Position numbers and translations under genes: made by a program. The notes beneath the pieces were generated by a model. It did no database searches. It was not told the DNA's origin and saw only the letters and a program-made list of their open reading frames with translations. From Alphaproteobacteria bacterium (lineage in GTDB: Bacteria > Pseudomonadota > Alphaproteobacteria > Rhodospirillales > Rhodospirillaceae): a DNA stretch of 12,027 nucleotides. Shown piece by piece: positions 6,335 to 12,027 of this stretch. Positions within the stretch are counted from its first letter, which is position 1. Every line of letters begins with the position of its first letter. The stretch is taken from assembly GCA_003250275.1 (NCBI GenBank), contig QKGW01000167.1:1-12027 (forward strand). Reading direction: 5' to 3'.

Positions 6335-7767
6335 CGATGCTCCTCAAGGGCGGCCTGGTGCTCGACGGCGAGGGCAACCCGCCGATCGCCGCCGACGTCG
6401 CGATCGCGGGCGACCGGATTGCCGCCGTCGGACCGAATCTCGACGTCGCGGACGCCGAGACGATCGACGCTTCGGGGCGGATCGTCGCGCCCGGCTTCAT
6501 CGACACCCACACCCACGACGACGGCGTGGTGATCGCCGACCCGCGGATGATCCCCAAGGTCAGCCAGGGCGTGACCACGGTGGTGGTGGGCAACTGCGGC
6601 ATCGGCCTCGCGCCGGTCTCGCAACCGCGCGTCGAGGGCATGGGCCTGCCCGCGATCTCGGGCGGCGCGGGCACCTTCCCCACCTTCGCCGGATACCTTC
6701 GCGCCGTCGCCGCGGCGAAACCCGCGGTCAACGTGCTGGCGCTGGTCGGCCACACCACGGTGCGCCAGGAAGCGATGGGCGACGCGCGCCGCCCCGCCAC
6801 CGCCGCCGAAATCTGCCGCATGGAAAGCCTCGTCGAGGAGGCGATGCGCGCGGGCGCGGCGGGCCTTTCCTCCGGCCTCTACTATCCCGACGCGCGTACC
6901 GCGGCGATGGCCGAGGTGGTCGCGCTCGCGCGCGTCGCGGCGCGTCACGGCGGCCTCTACGCCACCCACCTGCGCGACGAGGAGGACGGCGTCGTCGAGG
7001 CGATGGACGAGGCGTTCGCGATCGGCCGCGCCGCCGAACTGCCGGTGCTGCTCTCGCACCACAAGGTCGGCGGGCGGCGCAACTGGGGGCGCGCGTTCGA
7101 AACCCTGGCGAAGATCGCCGCGACCCGCCGCGCCGGGCAGCCGGTGCTGCTCGACGTCTACCCCTATTCCGCCTCCTCGACCGCGCTGATGCCGGAACGC
7201 TGCGACGGTTCTATCGCAGTGCGGGTGGCGTGGTCCGGCCCGCATCCCGAGATGAACGGCCGCGACGTCGACGACGTCGCCGCCGAATGGGGATGTTCGC
7301 GCACCGAGGCCGCCGAGCGGCTGCTCCCCGCCGGGGCGATCTACTTCATGATGGACGAACGCGACGTGCGCGCGATCCTCGCCGAGCCGACCACGATGAT
7401 CGGCTCCGACGGCCTGCCCTGCGACGCCCATCCGCATCCGCGCCTGTGGGGCAGCTTCCCGCGCGTGCTCGGCCATTACGCGCGCGACGAAAAGCTGTTT
7501 CCGCTCGCCGAGGCGGTGCGGCGGATGACCTCGCTCGCCGCCGACAACCTCGGCCTCGCCGGGCGCGGGCGGATCCGCCCCGGCGCGTTCGCCGACGTCG
7601 CCGTGTTCGACGCCGCACGGATCGGCTCGCGCGCCACCTTCGAAACCCCGGCGGTTGCCGCCGACGGCATCGAACTGGTAGTGGTGAACGGAGCGGTGGC
7701 GTGGCGCGACGGCGCGCCCGGTGCGGGCGGCGGCGGTCGTCTGCTGCGCCGAGAAACGGAGGCATGA
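6331..7767 (+). CDS. N-acyl-D-amino-acid deacylase (D-aminoacylase)
   Basis: Zinc amidohydrolase of 478 residues. Characterised relatives remove the acyl group from N-acyl-D-amino acids to give the free D-amino acid and a carboxylate. The metal site is complete and in the order of the Alcaligenes D-aminoacylase: H60 and H62 in GFIDTHTHDD, C89 in VVGNCGIG (the unusual cysteine ligand of this family), H213 in ATHLRDEEDG, H243/H244 in LSHHK, and catalytic D360 in MIGSDGLPCDAHPHPR. The last beta segment GRGRIRPGAFADVAVFD is typical of amidohydrolases. The ATG at 6331 has GAGGAGG (6317-6323) seven bases upstream and shares ATGA with the rpiR stop; ATG 6337 is a less likely alternative. Stereochemistry and acyl preference cannot be proven from the sequence, but the Cys-containing site clearly separates it from dihydropyrimidinases and hydantoinases. 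Confidence 0.93.
   Translation: MTMLLKGGLVLDGEGNPPIAADVAIAGDRIAAVGPNLDVADAETIDASGRIVAPGFIDTHTHDDGVVIADPRMIPKVSQGVTTVVVGNCGIGLAPVSQPRVEGMGLPAISGGAGTFPTFAGYLRAVAAAKPAVNVLALVGHTTVRQEAMGDARRPATAAEICRMESLVEEAMRAGAAGLSSGLYYPDARTAAMAEVVALARVAARHGGLYATHLRDEEDGVVEAMDEAFAIGRAAELPVLLSHHKVGGRRNWGRAFETLAKIAATRRAGQPVLLDVYPYSASSTALMPERCDGSIAVRVAWSGPHPEMNGRDVDDVAAEWGCSRTEAAERLLPAGAIYFMMDERDVRAILAEPTTMIGSDGLPCDAHPHPRLWGSFPRVLGHYARDEKLFPLAEAVRRMTSLAADNLGLAGRGRIRPGAFADVAVFDAARIGSRATFETPAVAADGIELVVVNGAVAWRDGAPGAGGGGRLLRRETEA
7758..7762 (+). promoter_or_regulatory. Ribosome binding site at the deacylase/M20 junction
   Basis: GGAGG sits one base before ATG 7764 and four bases before ATG 7767. The spacing favours the second ATG, although the first forms the ATGA overlap with the upstream stop. 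The protein differs by only one methionine. Confidence 0.5.
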
Positions 7768-8999
7768 TGATCGAGATCGACCGCGAGCGCCTGTGGCGCG
7801 ACATCGAAACCCTCGCCGGATTCACCCGCCCCGACACCCCGTGGACGCGGCGCGCCTTCTCCCCCGAATACGACACCGCGCGGCGCTGGCTCAAGGCCGC
7901 GTTCGTCGAGGCCGGGCTTGCGGTCGAACTCGACGCCGCCGCGAACATCATCGGCCGCCGCGCCGGCAGCGAGCCCGGCCTGCCGCCGCTCGTCACCGGC
8001 TCGCACACCGACACCGTCCCCGCGGGCGGGCGCTTCGACGGCATCGCCGGCGTGCTCGCCTCGCTCGCCTTCGCCCGCGCGCTCGAAGCCAGCGGCACGA
8101 CGCTGCGCCACCCGCTCGAAGTCATCGACTTTCTCTCCGAGGAGCCGAGCGACTTCGGCGTCTCCTCGATCGGCAGCCGCGCCTTCGCCGGCAAGCTCTC
8201 CGCGGAGCAGCTCGCGATGACCGACCCGAGCGGCGAAACCCTCGCCGCGGCGATCGCGCGCGTCGGCGGCGCCCCCGCCGCGCTCGCCGAACCGCTACGG
8301 CGGATGGGCGACACCGCCGCCTACGTCGAACTCCACATCGAGCAGGGGCGCGTGCTCGAACGCGCCGCGCTGCCGATCGGCGTGGTCGACCACATCGTCG
8401 GCATCCGCCGCCTCTCGCTCGTCGTCACCGGGCGCGCCGACCACGCGGGCGCGACGCCGATGGACGCGCGCTTCGACGCCCTCGCCGGCGCCGCGAAGGT
8501 CATCACCGCGGTCGAAACCCTCGCCAACGCGATGAACGGGAAGCCCCATTACGTCGTCGCCACGGTCGGCAAGATTTCGGTCTCGCCCAACGCCGCCAAC
8601 GCGGTGGCGGGCCGCGTCGAGATGATCCTCGACCTGCGCGCCGGGTCCAACGACGTGCTCACCGACTTCCCCGAGCTGCTGATGACCCGCTGCGACCTCG
8701 GCGCGCTCGGCTTCGAGATCGCGCCGATCAGCACCGCGCCGGTCACCGACTGCGCCCCCGAGGTGATGGCGGCGATCGCCGCCGCCGCCGACCGGCTCGG
8801 CCTCGGCCACCGCACCCTCACCTCGGGCGCGGGGCACGACGCGGTCAACGCCGCGTTCACCGGCCCGACCGGGATGATCTTCATCCCCTGCCGCGAGGGG
8901 CGCAGCCACGTGCCCGAGGAATGGTCGACGCCCGAGCAATTGTACGACGGCGCGCGCGTGCTCGCGGAAACCCTGCTGGCGCTCGACCAAAGCCTCTGA
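7764..8999 (+). CDS. M20-family zinc amidohydrolase (allantoate amidohydrolase / carbamoylase-like)
   Basis: Complete 411-residue cytoplasmic amidohydrolase. The metal and catalytic residues are all visible: H81 and D83 in GSHTDTV, D92 in GGRFDGIAG, E126 (general base) and E127 in FLSEEPSDFG, H191 in VELHIEQG, and H382 in SHVPEE near the end. Substrate-side motifs include ADHAGATPMDAR (226-236) and SGAGHDA (354-360). It differs clearly from the paralogue at 1-1119: SEEPSDFGVSSIGSR replaces the usual NEEGSRF, so its substrate pocket is probably different. It overlaps the deacylase gene by ATGA, and two adjacent ATG codons (7764, 7767) are possible starts. By context it should act on an N-carbamoyl, ureido or acyl derivative in the same route as the deacylase. 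Annotation pipelines might call it allantoate amidohydrolase, but no other allantoin gene is present. Confidence 0.92.
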   Translation: MMIEIDRERLWRDIETLAGFTRPDTPWTRRAFSPEYDTARRWLKAAFVEAGLAVELDAAANIIGRRAGSEPGLPPLVTGSHTDTVPAGGRFDGIAGVLASLAFARALEASGTTLRHPLEVIDFLSEEPSDFGVSSIGSRAFAGKLSAEQLAMTDPSGETLAAAIARVGGAPAALAEPLRRMGDTAAYVELHIEQGRVLERAALPIGVVDHIVGIRRLSLVVTGRADHAGATPMDARFDALAGAAKVITAVETLANAMNGKPHYVVATVGKISVSPNAANAVAGRVEMILDLRAGSNDVLTDFPELLMTRCDLGALGFEIAPISTAPVTDCAPEVMAAIAAAADRLGLGHRTLTSGAGHDAVNAAFTGPTGMIFIPCREGRSHVPEEWSTPEQLYDGARVLAETLLALDQSL

Positions 9000-9060
9000 C
9001 CTTGCATCGGGGCGGACGCGTCCTCACCTTCCTGAAACGCGAACCCCGAGGAGGCCAACC

Positions 9061-9957
9061 ATGCGTACCCCTCTCGTCCCTCTTGCGTTTCTGGTGACGA
9101 TCTTGACCGCTTCCATCGCCCAGGCGAGCAACGCCCCGACCAGCGGGGTCTACCGGATGAAGCTCGGCGACTTCGAGGTCGTGGCGCTGCAGGACGCGGT
9201 GAACCCGCGCCCGCTCGACAAGCTGATCTCCAACCCCGAGGAAATCCCGAAGGCGGGCGTCGCCAAGCCCGACGACCCGGTGAAGCTCCAGGTCAACGCC
9301 TTCGTCGTCAACACCGGCAGCGACCTGATCATGGTCGACAGCGGCAACGGCGGCAGCGTCGGCCAGACCGTCGCGCACCTCCAGGCGGCGGGCTACCGCC
9401 CCGAGCAGGTGACGATGGTGCTGCTCACCCATCTCCACGGCGACCACGTCGGCGGCATGACCGTCGACGGCAAGCCGACCTTCCCCAACGCCAAGGTGTT
9501 CCTGGAGAAGCGCGAGGCCGATTTCTGGATCGACCCGGAGCGCGAAAAGACCGACCCGCGCAAGGGCGGAATGCAGAAGGCGCGCGAGAACCTCGCCCCC
9601 TACGACGCCGCGGGCAAGCTCATCCGCTTCGACGGCGTGAGCCGGATCGTCCCTGGCGTCACCGTGGTGCCGGCCTACGGCCACACCCCCGGCCACACCG
9701 CCTACATGCTCGACAGCAAGGGCCGCAAGCTCCTGGTCTGGGGCGACATCATGCACGTGCAGCAGCTCCAGCTGCCGAACCCCAACGTCTCGCTGGTGTT
9801 CGACGTCGACGCCGACATGGCGCGCCAGACCCGCAAGGACTTCCTGATCAAGGCCGCCGCCGAGGGCTATCCGATCGCGGGGATGCACATGGCCTGGCCG
9901 GGCATCGGCCACATCCGCAAATCCGGCACCGGCTACGCCTGGGAGCCGATGCGCTGA
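9061..9957 (+). CDS. Exported metallo-beta-lactamase-fold hydrolase (methyl parathion hydrolase / lactonase-like)
   Basis: Di-zinc hydrolase of 298 residues with a clear signal peptide (hydrophobic residues 4-20, cleavage after AQA at 20-22), so it acts in the periplasm. The fold's ligands are present: THLHGDHVGG (H124, H126, D128, H129), GHTPGH (H208), VWGD (D229), and AGMHMAWPGIGH (H276). The ending with MAWPGIGH resembles the methyl parathion hydrolase branch, which includes phosphotriesterases, lactonases and esterases. GAGGAGG lies six bases before the ATG. It is 61 bases after the M20 gene, with no clear promoter in between, and is followed by the terminator hairpin, so it is probably the last gene of the rightward operon. 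The substrate is unknown. An ester or lactone processed before TRAP uptake is a reasonable guess; a class B beta-lactamase is unlikely because the active-site context differs. Confidence 0.88.
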   Translation: MRTPLVPLAFLVTILTASIAQASNAPTSGVYRMKLGDFEVVALQDAVNPRPLDKLISNPEEIPKAGVAKPDDPVKLQVNAFVVNTGSDLIMVDSGNGGSVGQTVAHLQAAGYRPEQVTMVLLTHLHGDHVGGMTVDGKPTFPNAKVFLEKREADFWIDPEREKTDPRKGGMQKARENLAPYDAAGKLIRFDGVSRIVPGVTVVPAYGHTPGHTAYMLDSKGRKLLVWGDIMHVQQLQLPNPNVSLVFDVDADMARQTRKDFLIKAAAEGYPIAGMHMAWPGIGHIRKSGTGYAWEPMR

Positions 9958-9980
9958 GGCGCTGAGGCGCGATTGACCCG

Positions 9981-10021
9981 AAGCCGTCACGCCCGGAGCA
10001 TTCCGCTCCGGGCGTTGGCTT
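9981..10021 (+). terminator. Strong hairpin closing the rightward operon
   Basis: A perfect 11-bp stem, ACGCCCGGAGC (9989-9999) and GCTCCGGGCGT (10005-10015), has a 5-base loop. It is flanked by an outer AAGCC/GGCTT pairing (9981-9985 with 10017-10021) across a small internal loop. It begins 24 bases after the hydrolase stop. Only a short T-poor tail (TTGGCTTCCC) follows, so it is not a textbook intrinsic terminator, but its position and strength make a transcription end or mRNA 3' stabiliser likely. Confidence 0.7.
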
Positions 10022-10076
10022 CCCATATCGTCTCCGGCACGCGACAACAGCGCGCATCCCAACGGAGCTTCGGACC

Positions 10077-11171
10077 ATGAGAGTACTGACCCTTGGCGGC
10101 GCGATGATCGACACCATCGCGATCATCTCCAGCGACCGCATCGAGCGCATGGCGATGCACAACGCCGACAGCTCGTATCTGCTGCTCGAAGAGGGGAGCA
10201 AGATCGAGGCGCAGGACGTCTCGACCCATTGCGGCGGCGGCGGCGTCAACGCCGCGGTGGCGATGGCGCGCCTCGGGCTCGACGTCGCCACCCTGGTCAA
10301 GCTCGGCCGCGACCAGCGCGCCGAAACCCTGCTCGCCGCGCTGATGGACGAGGGCGTCTCGACCCGCTGGGTGGTGCGCGACGGGCGCGCGCCGACCGGC
10401 GCGAGCGTGCTGATTTCCTCGCACGACCGCAACGCCGGGGTGTTCACCTTCCGCGGCGCGAACACCCTCCTCGAAGCCGAGGACCTGCGCGACGACGCCT
10501 TCGCCGTCGACGTCGTCTACGTCTCCAACCTCAGCAACAAGTCGGCGGAGATGTTTCCGCGCATCGTCGCTGCGGCCAAGGCCAACGGCGCGCTGGTCGC
10601 GGTCAACCCCGGCCTGCGCCAGCTCTCCGCCTACTGGCCGACGGTCGAAGCACTGCTACCGAAGATCGACGTGCTCGCGATCAACCGCACCGAGGCGGGC
10701 ACCATCGTGCCGCATCTGGTCGCGCGCGCGGGCGAAGGCGGGGCGCGGCTCACCGGCGACGACCTGCCGTTCCTCGCGGTCAAGGGGCTGCACGGCGGCG
10801 GTTTCGAAATGACCCTCGCCGGGTTCGTCGGCGCGATGACGGAGCTCGGCGTCGGCCGCCTGGTGCTCACCGACGGCGACCGCGGCGCCTACGTCGGCAC
10901 CCGCGCGGACATCCTGTTCTGCCCGGCGGTGCCGTGCGAGACGGTGGGCACGGCGGGCGCGGGCGACGCCTTCGCCAGCACCTTCACCGCGGGCCTCGGC
11001 CTCGGCTGGAGCGTCGAGGACGCGCTCCGCGCTGCCACCCTCAACGCCGCCTCGGTGATCGGCTACGTCGACACCCAGACCGGCCTGCTCGCCTGCGATG
11101 ACCTGCGTGCGCGGATGGCGGACACCCGCATGGATCTCCGCCGTTGGGAACTCGCCGCCGCAGCGCAGTGA
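10077..11171 (+). CDS. PfkB-family carbohydrate kinase
   Basis: Ribokinase-fold kinase of 364 residues that would phosphorylate a sugar or nucleoside-type alcohol with ATP. Visible features are the glycine-rich substrate segment HCGGGGVNAAVAMARLG (51-67), AINRTEAG (201-208), VLTDGDRGAYVG (263-274) and the C-terminal signature TVGTAGAGDAFASTF (289-303) with catalytic base D297. Two oddities stand out. The usual DTxGAGD motif reads GTAGAGD, losing the first aspartate (G291), and about 25 extra residues lie between NRTEAG and TDGDRG, making it longer than the usual 300-330. GGAG lies nine bases before the ATG. It follows the terminator hairpin, so it should have its own promoter, though I see no convincing one in 10022-10060. 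The substrate is unknown, and a link to the amidohydrolase module is not supported. Confidence 0.9.
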   Translation: MRVLTLGGAMIDTIAIISSDRIERMAMHNADSSYLLLEEGSKIEAQDVSTHCGGGGVNAAVAMARLGLDVATLVKLGRDQRAETLLAALMDEGVSTRWVVRDGRAPTGASVLISSHDRNAGVFTFRGANTLLEAEDLRDDAFAVDVVYVSNLSNKSAEMFPRIVAAAKANGALVAVNPGLRQLSAYWPTVEALLPKIDVLAINRTEAGTIVPHLVARAGEGGARLTGDDLPFLAVKGLHGGGFEMTLAGFVGAMTELGVGRLVLTDGDRGAYVGTRADILFCPAVPCETVGTAGAGDAFASTFTAGLGLGWSVEDALRAATLNAASVIGYVDTQTGLLACDDLRARMADTRMDLRRWELAAAAQ

Positions 11172-11184
11172 GGTTCGACCGGCG

Positions 11185-12027
11185 TCACTCGGCGGCGCGG
11201 TCGGAGGCTTCGGCGAGGAGGGTTTCGAGGGCGGCCTGCACCGCGTCGAGCGGGATCCGCTCCATCTCCGCGCCGCCGAAGCTCTGCGCGCGGATCACCG
11301 TCAGGCGCGAGGCGAACGGCGCGAACTTTTCGGGCGGCGTCGGGCCGAACAGCGACACCATCGGCACCCCCGAGGCAGCGAGCAGGTGTCCCGCGCCGCA
11401 ATCCGCCGCGACCGCGGCGCTGAGCCGCGCGCCGAGCGCGATGGTGAGATCGGGAGTGATCGCGGCGGCCTCCTGCAACGGCAGCAGCGCCTCCGGAACC
11501 TCGGCGCGCACCGCGTCGGCGAGGGCGGCCTCGCCCGGGCCGAGCAGGAACACCGGCACCCGGCCCATCGCCGCCTGCGCCCGCGCGAGCGCGCAATGGC
11601 GGTCGAGCGGCCAGCGTTTCACCGCCATGCCCGCGCCCGGCGCGAAGCCGACGCGGCAGGCGTCGCCGGGCAGCAATTCGGCGGCGAGCGCCCGGACCGC
11701 GGGAGAGAGGGACACGCCGCCGTGCTCCCCGGCGGCTCCGCCGCGCGCGAGCGCGACCAGCTGCGCCAGTTGATGCGCCATCGCGCGCGGCGGGCGGCGG
11801 GTTTCCGGCCGCGCGTGCGAGAGCGCGTAGCCAGCCGCGCCGGAAATGAAGCGGCGGTGCCGGATGCGGTGGACGATCGCGGTGGTGAGGACGCGGCGCT
11901 GGGTGTCGATGACGAGGTCGAAGGCGCGCCCGCCGAGCGGGCGGCGGCCGAACAGTTCCTGCCAGCGGCTGCCGATCCCGGCGGCGTCGATCACCTCGTC
12001 GATCACGCCGTCCACCAGCCCCGCCAT
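11185..12027 (-). CDS. Glycosyltransferase family 9 (heptosyltransferase-like), 5' end cut by window
   Basis: The 280 visible residues are the C-terminal part of a GT9 enzyme, which transfers a sugar (typically heptose from an ADP-sugar donor) in lipopolysaccharide core or related glycan assembly on the inner face of the membrane. Visible features are DLVIDTQ (37-43) from the N-terminal domain, FAPGAG (128-133), KRWP (137-140), FLLGPGE, and the GT9 signature ADCGAGHLLAASG with D209 and H214 followed by SLFGPTPPEKFAP (225-237). The ATG at the very edge (12027) is probably internal, because the family has about 50-60 further residues before the VDEVI-like segment. The stop is 13 bases from the converging kinase stop. 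The gene presumably belongs to a neighbouring envelope locus rather than to the amidohydrolase module. Confidence 0.87.
   Translation of the reverse strand: MAGLVDGVIDEVIDAAGIGSRWQELFGRRPLGGRAFDLVIDTQRRVLTTAIVHRIRHRRFISGAAGYALSHARPETRRPPRAMAHQLAQLVALARGGAAGEHGGVSLSPAVRALAAELLPGDACRVGFAPGAGMAVKRWPLDRHCALARAQAAMGRVPVFLLGPGEAALADAVRAEVPEALLPLQEAAAITPDLTIALGARLSAAVAADCGAGHLLAASGVPMVSLFGPTPPEKFAPFASRLTVIRAQSFGGAEMERIPLDAVQAALETLLAEASDRAAE

Noticed and set aside
9014..9023. Palindrome GGACGCGTCC in the gap before the MBL gene
   Set aside because: Ten bases with no loop is common by chance at this GC content, and no -10/-35 pair is nearby.
7721..9097. 458-residue plus-strand frame over the second M20 gene
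   Set aside because: Arginine-rich shadow of the M20 gene in another frame, without motifs.
8881..10062. 393-residue minus-strand frame opposite the MBL-fold gene
   Set aside because: It covers the terminator region and is antisense to a gene with a complete metal site and signal peptide. It has no domain of its own.
1..12027. Search for CRISPR arrays, insertion sequences, tRNA genes and phage attachment sites
   Set aside because: I saw no spaced direct-repeat arrays, transposase motifs, terminal inverted repeats or tRNA-like cloverleaf sequences. Coding density leaves little room for them.

Overview
The window is about 12 kb of very GC-rich DNA (I estimate near 70% by eye), densely packed with genes and with long antisense shadow frames. 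Gene content (a TRAP transporter, an RpiR regulator, GGAGG-type ribosome sites, a GT9 glycosyltransferase) suggests a high-GC proteobacterium, most likely an alphaproteobacterium. That assignment is inference: there is no rRNA or tRNA gene to confirm it.

Layout. Positions 1-5258 are a leftward operon, read from right to left: small TRAP permease (dctQ), large TRAP permease (dctM), solute-binding protein (dctP), a PLP enzyme of the 2,3-diaminopropionate ammonia-lyase family, and an M20-type zinc amidohydrolase cut by the left edge. Positions 5259-5413 are a divergent control region holding a perfect GAAAA/TTTTC palindrome, a second imperfect copy and a perfect TTGACA box. Positions 5414-9957 are a rightward operon: RpiR-family regulator, N-acyl-D-amino-acid deacylase, a second and different M20-type zinc amidohydrolase, and an exported metallo-beta-lactamase-fold hydrolase. 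A strong hairpin at 9981-10021 closes it. Positions 10077-11171 encode a PfkB-type sugar kinase, and 11185-12027 (minus strand) the 3' part of a GT9 glycosyltransferase. These last two look unrelated to the module.

How it may work (inference). The two divergent operons look like one catabolic module under the RpiR regulator. The exported hydrolase may prepare a ligand in the periplasm, and the TRAP system imports a carboxylate. The D-aminoacylase and two M20 enzymes then remove acyl or carbamoyl groups. The PLP lyase finally deaminates the freed 2,3-diaminopropionate (or D-serine-like amino acid) to pyruvate and ammonia. The combination resembles the E. coli ygeX-ygeY neighbourhood but adds dedicated import, a D-specific deacylase and its own regulator. 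I do not know the true substrate. Four gene junctions share the same 4-base ATGA stop/start overlap, which supports two tightly coupled transcription units.

All coordinates, residue numbers and translations were worked out by hand from the sequence.
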